Origin: Gammaproteobacteria bacterium UBA6173
Lineage (GTDB): Bacteria; Pseudomonadota; Gammaproteobacteria; Pseudomonadales; Pseudohongiellaceae
Assembly (NCBI GenBank): GCA_002422225.1
Contig: DITX01000030.1
Span: 9,281 to 22,534, forward strand
DNA: 13,254 nt
Direction: 5' to 3'
A model generated the notes under the pieces. The model made no database searches, was not told where the DNA came from, and saw only the letters and a program-made list of their open reading frames with translations. Each line of letters begins with the position of its first letter. The first letter of the stretch is position 1. The position numbers and the translations under genes are program-made. This document shows positions 7,350-13,254 of the stretch, one piece after another.

Positions 7350-7457
7350 AAAGTATGCACTCGCATAATCTATCAAGCTGGCTGCGCTCAGCCTACGATT
7401 GACATCGCCCAATGCTAGGACTCGCATCGCAAGTATTCTGTCAAAGAGGCATACTTT
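7350..7457. repeat. Inverted 9-bp pair enclosing a REP-like hairpin
   Basis: AAAGTATGC (7350-7358) is matched by its exact complement GCATACTTT (7449-7457). Between them lies GGCTG-CGCT-CAGCC (7380-7393), a short GC-rich hairpin embedded in CTGGCTGCGCTCAGCCTACG, similar in form to REP-type palindromes. ACTCGCAT also occurs twice (7359-7366 and 7420-7427). This could be a small non-coding mobile repeat or a bidirectional terminator between the convergent transporter and nnrS. No gene is visible between 7321 and 7520. Confidence 0.3.
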
Positions 7458-7475
7458 TGTATTGTTCAATACAAA
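7456..7475. promoter_or_regulatory. 20-bp near-perfect palindrome, operator-like
   Basis: TTTGTATTG and CAATACAAA are perfect 9-bp complements around TT. The length, AT-rich composition and symmetry resemble operators of TetR-family repressors. It lies between two convergent gene ends, where an operator has no obvious promoter to control, so it may be left over from a lost regulator gene or act as a hairpin. Confidence 0.4.
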
Positions 7476-7520
7476 TCGCCTGATCTAAAAAGCTTCTTGA
7501 GTCGAAAGTGTTTACAAAAG

Positions 7521-8684
7521 CTACTTCGCTGGACCGACCAGAATCGGCACATAACGCAGAGCAAAACAAAGCAGTGCCGACAGCCAGAGCCCTGCGGCCA
7601 CCTCAAGCCAATACGATCCGCCTGCCATGGAAGTTGCAATGCGAGCGAGAGCTGCGAGACTCAACAATATGATTGAAGCTGTTAACAAATAATGACTTTC
7701 TAAAACACGCCCGGTATGCCCCAACGCGGCACGTGCACCGACACTGATAATCATGCTGGTAATGGCCCCAATGGTCAGTGCATGCACGGCAGCAGTATTA
7801 GGAACAATTCCAGTCAACGAAAGCGTCCATAGCAAGATGCCCGCAACCAGCCATGCATAGGACAGATGCATCATCCACACAAGCGGGTCAGAGAGTGTCA
7901 GCCAGAATTTCCAACGCAACAAACGCCAAGCTTGGGCTACAAAACAGCAAAATCCCAAAGGTATTGCGACAGCAGCAGGCAACTGAAGTATAACGCTCGC
8001 CACAAATAACAGCAGCAAACCTATAGCAAATTGATCAACTAGACCAAAGGCACCGGGCAAGCCGGATGGACCCAGCTCCGCTCCCTTAGGCGCTTGCCGA
8101 CGCAGCCAATTGCCGGTAAAGGTTGGTATCACGCGCCCACCTATCACATTGATCAAAATGATCACCATCCATAGCTGAGCATGCAACGTCCGTTGAAGAT
8201 CGACAAGTGGAAGCAGCTGCAATTCTCCAGCGTGAAACAACATATCAGTAAAGCTGAGCATTAGCAGCAGTGCCAACACTTTATAGTTGCGTTGGTTCCG
8301 CACACTGAACAGCTCCCGTGCGACCAGCACACATAATACTAACCAGAATAGCGCATCAGCTAATGCACTTAGCACTGGCGACAACATCGCCAGTCGGCCG
8401 GCAATCCAGAAGATTACCAAGATTGCCAGAGGCCATCCGGCCACTGCCGGTCGGGATGTCCAATTAGCAATAGCTGTCAATACAAATCCAGCAATTGCAG
8501 CTGCCATCAACCCCATCATCATGTCATGGGCATGCCAATGTACGGGGGCCCTGGACCAGTTAAGTAACAGACATCCGTTCCAGACTAATAACCACACAAT
8601 GATTGCCGACGTGCTAAAAATAACACCCAGCAGAAAAAATGGACGGAAAGCAAAGGAAAATAATCGATTAATAAATATTTTCAC
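7521..8684 (-). CDS. nnrS: NnrS family membrane protein (nitric oxide stress)
   Basis: This 387-residue, very hydrophobic protein (about 12 predicted membrane segments) belongs to the NnrS family, haem- and copper-containing membrane proteins that ease nitric oxide stress and are commonly co-regulated with denitrification or NO-detoxification genes. The family signature near the N-terminus is present: FRPFFLLG (13-20), WHAHDMMMG (50-58) and AGFVLTAIANWTSR. So are the mid-protein GGRVIPTFTGNW segment and a later ALGHTGR. The histidines in HWHAH (49-53) are candidate metal ligands. The start is a GTG at 8682-8684 that overlaps the norR stop by 4 bp (GTGA), so the two are translationally coupled. 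Co-location with norR and nirK supports the NO role. No clear terminator follows the TAG at 7521. Confidence 0.9.
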   Translation of the reverse strand: MKIFINRLFSFAFRPFFLLGVIFSTSAIIVWLLVWNGCLLLNWSRAPVHWHAHDMMMGLMAAAIAGFVLTAIANWTSRPAVAGWPLAILVIFWIAGRLAMLSPVLSALADALFWLVLCVLVARELFSVRNQRNYKVLALLLMLSFTDMLFHAGELQLLPLVDLQRTLHAQLWMVIILINVIGGRVIPTFTGNWLRRQAPKGAELGPSGLPGAFGLVDQFAIGLLLLFVASVILQLPAAVAIPLGFCCFVAQAWRLLRWKFWLTLSDPLVWMMHLSYAWLVAGILLWTLSLTGIVPNTAAVHALTIGAITSMIISVGARAALGHTGRVLESHYLLTASIILLSLAALARIATSMAGGSYWLEVAAGLWLSALLCFALRYVPILVGPAK

Positions 8685-10219
8685 TTTATGCCCATCCTTT
8701 TGATCATACGGTATAAATTACCACGGTCGAGATTCAAAGACCGCGCAGTTTCGGCGATATTGTGCTGATGAGCCTGAAACCTTCGATTCACCAACAAGTA
8801 CTTATACTGTTCGACGGCTTCTTGAAAGCTGATGTTATCGGCCGGGGTATATTCTGAGACCGGAACAGTGGATGTTACAGGCATTTCCTGTCCCAAATCT
8901 TCGCGCAAAATTTGTGTAACGCGTTGGCGATAAGACTGTCTACCCGTTGCCTTGACTGTGGCTCTGGCCAGAACATGTTCCAGTTCACGCACATTGCCCG
9001 GCCAAGCATATTCCTTTAGCCAGCGGCTTGCATCCGGCGCCAGTCGCAATGTGCGTAATCCGTAGCGTCGCTCGTTTAGCTGGAGAAAGTGGCCAGCCAG
9101 TTGCAATATATCATCAGCCCTGTCTCTCAGCGGCGGGATAGTGATAGGGTAAACGCTCAGCCGGTGGTACAGGTCCGCACGAAAACGGCCAGCCGCTACC
9201 TCTTGCTCAAGATTACGATTGGTGGCTGCTATCACGCGCACATTCACAGTATGCAGCTTGTCACTACCCACGCGCTGTATCTCACCACTTTGCAGAGCCC
9301 GCAGCAACGTGGCTTGCAGAGCTAGCGGAAGCTCGCCGATTTCATCCAACAGCAATGTGCCCTGATCTGCCAGATCAAACTTGCCGGCCCTGGCGCTAAC
9401 TGCTCCGGAAAACGCACCAGCGGTATGCCCGAACAATTCACTTTCTGCCAGTGATTCTGGCAGTGCCGCGCAATTTACATGAACAATAATTTTGTCAGAA
9501 CGTGGCGAGTTGAGATGAATGAAGTGTGAGACCAGCTCCTTTCCGGTACCGGTTTCCCCCTGAATAAGAACTGGCAGATCCGATCTTCCGACCATCTCTG
9601 CTTCTCGGCGCAATCGTGTCATGGCCGGACTGTCACCAATCAACTCCTTGTCGGCTTTGTCCCGAGAGACACTGTGCAGCACAAGTTGATGTCGCTCTAG
9701 ATCGTGGGATAAACAATTGATCAGTTCAGCTGCGCGAATGCTCGCTGCCGCAACCGAAACAAATGTATCAAGCAAAGGCAGATCAAGGCCGTCAAACTTT
9801 CCGGCCTTCAGCGCATCCAGTGTCAATACTCCCCAAATGCGCCCATCAACGTGTAGCGCGGCTCCCATGCAATCGTGCACATGCAAATAGTGATCTTCCG
9901 ACTCTACTAGCCCATCATAAGGATCAGGCAGCTGCGAATCGGCAGCAAAACGCAGCACACCGCGACTATGAAGAATTTCTTTCAGGCGAGGCTGTTCATC
10001 CACCACAAATCGGCGCCCCATGGTTTCGTGACTCAACCCGCGTACAGCGCGTGGCACCAACTCACCACCTTCAAGCTGCAACAACGCCGTGGCGTCACAT
10101 GGAAAACAGGTCATCAATGCATCCAGCAATCGCTTGAAACGTGCCTCGACTGCCATGTCACGCGACAGGTCAGCAACGATTTCCGAAAGCTCCTGCAACA
10201 TCTCTTGATACTGAGTCAT
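8681..10219 (-). CDS. norR: NorR, NO-responsive sigma-54 activator
   Basis: This 512-residue enhancer-binding protein has the NorR layout: an N-terminal GAF sensor (~20-165), an AAA+ domain (~190-425) and a C-terminal Fis-type helix-turn-helix (~470-510). In E. coli NorR a non-haem iron in the GAF domain binds NO. Matching ligands are visible: Asp99 and Asp102 (DPYD), His115 and Cys117 (HDC) and Asp135 (TLD). The AAA+ domain has Walker A GETGTGKE (221-228), the sigma-54 contact loop GAFSGA (268-273; GAFTGA with Thr to Ser), Walker B LLLDEIGELP and WPGNVRELE. The C-terminus holds NIAETARSLNLDRGNLYRMI. GGAGG lies 3 nt before the ATG, a short spacing. It is first in the norR-nnrS operon and divergent from nirK. 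The promoter-proximal NorR-type sites overlap its own upstream region, suggesting autoregulation. Confidence 0.95.
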   Translation of the reverse strand: MTQYQEMLQELSEIVADLSRDMAVEARFKRLLDALMTCFPCDATALLQLEGGELVPRAVRGLSHETMGRRFVVDEQPRLKEILHSRGVLRFAADSQLPDPYDGLVESEDHYLHVHDCMGAALHVDGRIWGVLTLDALKAGKFDGLDLPLLDTFVSVAAASIRAAELINCLSHDLERHQLVLHSVSRDKADKELIGDSPAMTRLRREAEMVGRSDLPVLIQGETGTGKELVSHFIHLNSPRSDKIIVHVNCAALPESLAESELFGHTAGAFSGAVSARAGKFDLADQGTLLLDEIGELPLALQATLLRALQSGEIQRVGSDKLHTVNVRVIAATNRNLEQEVAAGRFRADLYHRLSVYPITIPPLRDRADDILQLAGHFLQLNERRYGLRTLRLAPDASRWLKEYAWPGNVRELEHVLARATVKATGRQSYRQRVTQILREDLGQEMPVTSTVPVSEYTPADNISFQEAVEQYKYLLVNRRFQAHQHNIAETARSLNLDRGNLYRMIKRMGIK

Positions 10220-10233
10220 ACGCCTCCATTAGT

Positions 10234-10291
10234 GTAGCAACAACATCATATGTTGTCATTTTGACAACAAGAATTAAGATGTATTTACGAC
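10234..10291. promoter_or_regulatory. Three NorR-type enhancer sites (GT-N7-AC)
   Basis: Three matches to the NorR core GT-N7-AC are present: 10234-10244 (GTAGCAACAAC), 10255-10265 (GTCATTTTGAC) and 10281-10291 (GTATTTACGAC), with centres 21 and 26 bp apart. The middle one is the core of the 19-bp inverted repeat TGTTGTCATTTTGACAACA (10251-10269), and a second inverted repeat, ACAACAT-CAT-ATGTTGT (10240-10256), overlaps it. E. coli norVW also has three such sites. They lie about 70-125 bp upstream of the expected nirK transcript start and 15-72 bp from the norR start codon. Confidence 0.75.
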
Positions 10292-10333
10292 ATCCTAGCC
10301 TACCAAGCTATTGACGATCAAGAATTATTTTAT

Positions 10334-10349
10334 TGGCACGTTAACTGCT
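10334..10349 (+). promoter_or_regulatory. Sigma-54 promoter of the nirK operon
   Basis: TGGCACG-TTAA-CTGCT matches the sigma-54 consensus TGGCACG-N4-TTGCW with one change (TTGC to CTGC). The essential GG (10335-10336) and GC (10347-10348) are separated by exactly 10 bp. It points towards nirK, with transcription expected to start near 10360, and sits downstream of the NorR-type sites as an enhancer-dependent promoter should. Confidence 0.8.
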
Positions 10350-10392
10350 TACAACCTTGCACGATGAAACTAACACTAAAGGATGTAAACAT

Positions 10393-11355
10393 ATGAAGAG
10401 TGATTACCGCTTGCGCAAGGCGATTACCGCACTCACTGCAATTGCCAGCCTGACCCTTGGCCTGTTGAGCAGCAGCCATGCTGCGGAAGTAACCGTGGCC
10501 ATGACTGTCAAAGAGGTTAACGTGGCCATCAATAATGCTGGCGAAACACGCAACATGTGGACGTACGATGGCACCATTCCGGGACCTTTGGTCCGGGTTC
10601 GTCAGGGCGATGTAGTGAAGTTTTCCATGCACAACGATGCAGCCAATGGCAACAGTCATTCTATGGACTTCCATGCTGCGCGGGTTGATGTTCTGGATGA
10701 ATTTTCAGATGTGAGCCCGGGGGACTCCAAGCACTACGAGTTTCGTGCTGACTACCCTGGTGTATTCATTTATCACTGCGGAAGCGAGTCCATGGCGGAG
10801 CATATCAGTCGCGGCATGTACGGCGTCATCATTGTAGATCCTGCAGAAGGCTACAGTGACGCGTATCCTGAGCCGGATCGCGAATACGTGCTGGTACAGG
10901 GTGATCTGTTTGAGGAAGGCAGCTCCGCGCACGACATCACTGCAGGCAATACCTGGGAAGCAGCGCTGATCAATGGCAAAGTCTTTCACTACGATCCGGT
11001 ACATGATCCTAACGCCAGTCTTGCGCTGGAGGCCAAACCTGGTGAGCGTGTGCGTATATTTTTTGTAAATGCCTCAATCAATGATACGGCCGCCCTGCAC
11101 CCTATTGCCGGAATCTGGGATCGAGTCTGGGACAATGGCAATCCCAAAAACATCAGCCACGGACTACAAACAGTCAATGTTGCTCCGGCACATGGCATGG
11201 TTCTGGATTTGATTCCTCCTGCTGACCGACCGACTAATAATGCCATCGTTGACCACCGGATGAAGGCTGCCATGGGCGGAGCGATTACAGTTCTGATGAA
11301 CCATGAAGATGCTGATCCGGAAAAGGGCCGCAACGGCAATCTGATTCTTCGCTGA
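10393..11355 (+). CDS. nirK: Copper-containing nitrite reductase NirK
   Basis: This periplasmic enzyme would reduce nitrite to nitric oxide. The 320-residue precursor has a Sec signal peptide (residues 1 to about 30, ending SSSHA) and two cupredoxin domains. Type 1 copper ligands are His89, Cys129, His137 and Met142 (YHC, then AEHISRGM). Type 2 ligands are His94 (MDFH), His128 and His288 (IVDHRM). The catalytic second-sphere residues also have counterparts: Asp92, equivalent to Asp98 of the Alcaligenes enzyme, and His236 in LHPIAG, equivalent to His255. The C-x7-H-x4-M spacing is shorter than in the classical enzymes and the same as in AniA-type ones. AAAGGA lies 9 nt before the ATG; in-frame codons upstream lack an ATG. 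It is the first gene after the sigma-54 promoter and is followed 22 bp later by cytochrome genes that are plausible electron donors. Confidence 0.88.
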   Translation: MKSDYRLRKAITALTAIASLTLGLLSSSHAAEVTVAMTVKEVNVAINNAGETRNMWTYDGTIPGPLVRVRQGDVVKFSMHNDAANGNSHSMDFHAARVDVLDEFSDVSPGDSKHYEFRADYPGVFIYHCGSESMAEHISRGMYGVIIVDPAEGYSDAYPEPDREYVLVQGDLFEEGSSAHDITAGNTWEAALINGKVFHYDPVHDPNASLALEAKPGERVRIFFVNASINDTAALHPIAGIWDRVWDNGNPKNISHGLQTVNVAPAHGMVLDLIPPADRPTNNAIVDHRMKAAMGGAITVLMNHEDADPEKGRNGNLILR

Positions 11356-11377
11356 CAACCAATACCGGAGTCACACT

Positions 11378-12079
11378 ATGAACGTAACCAACCTGGCGAG
11401 CATTGCCAGCGCGTTGGTGGCAGCAGCGGCGCTGGTCACAGCAGCGCCACCGCATGCCTTCGCTGACGTGGAATCCATACTGCAATCCCAATGTGCATCC
11501 TGCCACGCACTTCAGGCGCCAGCGAACAACATCGCCAAAAATGAACGTTTAAGCCGCATGGCACCTCCGCTGCACTTTGCTGGTAATAAATACAACCGAG
11601 ACTGGCTGGTTTCATGGCTGAGCAATCCCTCGCCCATTCATCCGGCGGGTTACTATCCGCAGCGCCACATTATCAACACAGGAGATGGCGACACACTTGA
11701 TACGGATGTAAGGTTTGCGCACCCGACGCTGAGCACTGAGGAAGCTGATGCAGTGGCGACAGCCTTGATGTTATTAAAAAGCAAATCCGCTTTGATCGAA
11801 GCCGATACCTATCAATCCGGCACTGTAGCGATGCGTATGGGTGTCATGGATTTCAGACGATTCAAAGGATGTGATGCCTGCCATCAGGACAGCACGACAT
11901 CTGGCGGATTGTCAGGACCATTGTTGTATAACGCTGCCCAGCGTTTGCAAGCCGCCTATCTGTCGTCATTCATCCTCAATCCTGTTGCCTGGGACCCCAA
12001 CACAGTCATGCCTGTCCTTGAAATGAATGAACCCGCTGTGCACAAGTTAGTGCACTACCTGCTGATGCTGGAGGAGTAA
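11378..12079 (+). CDS. Periplasmic dihaem cytochrome c
   Basis: This 233-residue precursor has a signal peptide (1 to about 29, Ala-rich, ending HAFA) and two c-type haem sites, CASCH (39-43) and CDACH (165-169), one in each half. The likely sixth ligands are Met61 (RMAPPL) and Met211 (VMPVL), which follow the usual Met-Pro-type contexts. The two halves therefore look like two fused cytochrome c domains. It probably shuttles electrons to NirK or from the multicopper oxidase partner. CGGAG lies 7 nt upstream of the ATG, and its stop is 2 bp before the next gene, so the operon is tight. By position and haem content it corresponds to one of the two cytochromes of the Nitrosomonas europaea ncgABC-nirK cluster; which one I cannot say with certainty. 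Confidence 0.88.
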   Translation: MNVTNLASIASALVAAAALVTAAPPHAFADVESILQSQCASCHALQAPANNIAKNERLSRMAPPLHFAGNKYNRDWLVSWLSNPSPIHPAGYYPQRHIINTGDGDTLDTDVRFAHPTLSTEEADAVATALMLLKSKSALIEADTYQSGTVAMRMGVMDFRRFKGCDACHQDSTTSGGLSGPLLYNAAQRLQAAYLSSFILNPVAWDPNTVMPVLEMNEPAVHKLVHYLLMLEE

Positions 12080-12081
12080 CT

Positions 12082-12453
12082 ATGCGAAATCAGCTTAAAA
12101 ATGTTGTGCGAGTTACCGGCATCGGCGCTCTTGCTTTTTTGGCGAACTTGGGTCCCGCGTTCGGAGCAGAAGCAGACGGAGCATTACTGTATGACATGTA
12201 CTGCGTGCAATGTCATGGCACACAAGGCAATGGCAAAGGCATCAATGCCAGCCACATAAACGTGCAGCCCCGATCTCACATCGATAAAGGCGAAATGAGC
12301 GCGCGCAGTGATGCGGAGCTCTTCAAGGTGATTGCCGAAGGGGGCCCTGCAATCAACAAGTCTGTTCTCATGCCCGCGTGGCGACACAACCTGAATGAGT
12401 CTGAGATAGAAGCATTGGTCGCACATCTGCGCAAGCTTTGTTGCGAAAACTGA
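12082..12453 (+). CDS. Periplasmic monohaem cytochrome c
   Basis: This is a 123-residue class I cytochrome c with a signal peptide (1 to about 29, ending AFGA). The haem motif CVQCH is at 41-45, in the context LYDMYCVQCHGTQGNGKG. A Met ligand candidate is Met97 in VLMPAW, and a C-terminal helix LNESEIEALVAHLRKL completes the fold. The mature protein of about 95 residues is a normal size. Two extra cysteines near the C-terminus (RKLCCEN) are unusual for this fold and could form a disulfide or a dimer contact. The Shine-Dalgarno GGAG overlaps the stop of the dihaem cytochrome gene, 5 nt before the ATG, suggesting coupled translation. It is a likely small electron carrier among NirK, the dihaem protein and the multicopper oxidase. 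Confidence 0.88.
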   Translation: MRNQLKNVVRVTGIGALAFLANLGPAFGAEADGALLYDMYCVQCHGTQGNGKGINASHINVQPRSHIDKGEMSARSDAELFKVIAEGGPAINKSVLMPAWRHNLNESEIEALVAHLRKLCCEN

Positions 12454-12473
12454 AAAGCATTAAGGAGAAAAAC

Positions 12474-13232
12474 ATGAAATATAAACTGCTGCTTGGCATC
12501 TGTAGTGTGTTGTGGCTGGCTCTCGCCGGACCAACCCTCGCAGAGGTACGCAGCTTCGAAATGACGATTGAAGAGGTTGAGATCGAAGTGGCTCCCGGAT
12601 TCAAAAGCAAGGTGTGGGGTTTTAACGGACAGGTTCCGGGGCCCCTGTACCATGTTAATGAAGGCGATGAAGTGGAAGTCACCGTACACAACTTCAGCAC
12701 ACTCAATCACACAGTGCACTGGCACGGTATCTTTCAGACCGGGTCATGGCAGCACGATGGTGTACCACATGTCACACGGCACCCGATTGAACCGGGCGAG
12801 AGCCACACCTATCGATTCATTGCTGACAAACCCGGCAGCCTCTGGTATCACTGCCACGTCAATGTATCGGAGCACGTCGGTCTTCGCGGCATGTGGGGAC
12901 CATTGGTCGTCGCTCCGGCAGCGCCGACCGAGCTGGAAAAAGCCGTCACCAAGGATGCCATCCTGATGTTCTCGGGTTGGAACTCACAGGTCGCTGACAA
13001 CTATGGGGAAGGCGGTCATCCCGGGCAGGTTATCAACTACTTCTCAATCAACGGCAAAGAGCACGGAGGCTCGATGCTGGTGGTTGAATATGAAGAGATC
13101 GAAAAACCCGAATTCTATGAATGGCGAAATATCGAGTATGAGCCAGATTTCTATATGATCGAGTCCATGGCTGCACCAAAAGGCCAGCATTCATCGGAGC
13201 ACTTTAGGGGCCAAGATCTACTTGAGTTTTGA
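12474..13232 (+). CDS. Two-domain-type multicopper oxidase, apparently lacking most of domain 2
   Basis: A 252-residue exported protein (signal 1-23, ending TLA) with a complete first cupredoxin domain. HWHG at 83-85 and HCH at 126-128 supply trinuclear-cluster histidines. Cys127, His134 and Met140 in WYHCHVNVSEHVGLRGM are type 1 copper ligands, so the blue copper is in domain 1, as in type C two-domain oxidases such as the N. europaea blue copper oxidase (NcgA). Such proteins are usually 300-370 residues. Here the start of domain 2 (VINYFSINGK, 186-195) is followed at once by EHGGSMLVVEYEEI, which reads like the final strand and tail of the family. The stretch that should carry the remaining HxH ligands is absent, so an intact trinuclear cluster cannot form within the chain as read. 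TAAGGAG precedes the ATG by 6 nt; an upstream TTG in frame has no such site. Confidence 0.75.
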   Translation: MKYKLLLGICSVLWLALAGPTLAEVRSFEMTIEEVEIEVAPGFKSKVWGFNGQVPGPLYHVNEGDEVEVTVHNFSTLNHTVHWHGIFQTGSWQHDGVPHVTRHPIEPGESHTYRFIADKPGSLWYHCHVNVSEHVGLRGMWGPLVVAPAAPTELEKAVTKDAILMFSGWNSQVADNYGEGGHPGQVINYFSINGKEHGGSMLVVEYEEIEKPEFYEWRNIEYEPDFYMIESMAAPKGQHSSEHFRGQDLLEF

Positions 13233-13254
13233 TGGAAAAAGAGAATGGGGGGGG
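13232..13254 (+). other. Window end: possible coupled start codon and run of eight G
   Basis: The oxidase stop overlaps an ATG (TGATG), which could start a further gene (MEKENG...), but only seven codons remain. The last eight bases are all G (13247-13254), which may be an end-of-read artefact. Nothing more can be said. Confidence 0.15.

Noticed and set aside
7125..7469. Minus-strand frame of 114 codons that overlaps the 3' end of the transporter gene
   Set aside because: Most of it is antisense to the transporter and the rest lies in the repeat-rich gap. No family similarity was recognised.
10315..10328. IHF-like sequence GATCAAGAATTAT between the NorR sites and the sigma-54 promoter
   Set aside because: The position is attractive for DNA bending, but it deviates from WATCAA-N4-TTR at more than one position, so I do not call it.
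10357..10392. Upstream TTG start adding 12 residues to NirK
   Set aside because: It would begin at or before the expected sigma-54 transcript start and has no ribosome site. The ATG at 10393 has AAAGGA at good spacing and begins a normal signal peptide.
12438..12473. Upstream TTG start for the multicopper oxidase
   Set aside because: It overlaps the end of the monohaem cytochrome gene and lacks a ribosome site. TAAGGAG directly precedes the ATG at 12474, which starts a clean signal peptide.
1..13254. CRISPR arrays, tRNA or rRNA genes, insertion-sequence transposases
   Set aside because: No regularly spaced repeat-spacer pattern, no tRNA cloverleaf and no transposase-like reading frame was seen on either strand.

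Overview
The window looks like chromosomal DNA of a gammaproteobacterium. The best taxonomic marker is an intact cmoM (tRNA cmo5U methyltransferase) that follows the Escherichia coli protein along its length. A NorR/sigma-54 regulatory unit, a DHA2-type MFS exporter and moderate GC content fit that. The genus cannot be read from the sequence.

Left part (1-3487): a minus-strand operon for a three-subunit molybdenum hydroxylase of the xanthine dehydrogenase/aldehyde oxidase family, in the order 2Fe-2S subunit, molybdopterin subunit, FAD subunit (cut by the window edge). Only the 2Fe-2S subunit carries a twin-arginine signal, so the complex is probably exported as a folded, hitch-hiking unit, as in E. 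coli PaoABC. Its upstream region holds an inverted repeat and a direct repeat that could be operators.

Middle (3488-7520): a zone of gene decay around intact genes. It holds a frameshifted, internally deleted TonB-dependent receptor, intact cmoM, an N-terminal scrap of a BrnT-type toxin gene with a palindrome upstream, the C-terminal third of a MarR-type regulator, and an intact DHA2 MFS transporter just downstream of that regulator scrap. The convergent gap after the transporter holds a 20-bp near-perfect palindrome and a REP-like hairpin.

Right part (7521-13254): a nitrogen-oxide module. norR and nnrS form a minus-strand operon with a 4-bp overlap. Divergently, a plus-strand operon encodes a copper nitrite reductase (NirK) with all type 1 and type 2 copper ligands and both second-sphere residues, a dihaem cytochrome c, a monohaem cytochrome c and a two-domain-type multicopper oxidase. 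The gene set matches the ncgABC-nirK cluster of Nitrosomonas europaea in a different order. The 173-bp divergent region carries three GT-N7-AC NorR-type sites and a GG-N10-GC sigma-54 promoter pointing at nirK, so an NO sensor appears to drive a gene whose product makes NO. No NO reductase is in view.

The multicopper oxidase is short. Its sequence jumps from the start of domain 2 to what reads like the C-terminal end of the protein, which suggests an internal in-frame deletion or an assembly collapse. The window ends 22 bases later in a run of eight G.
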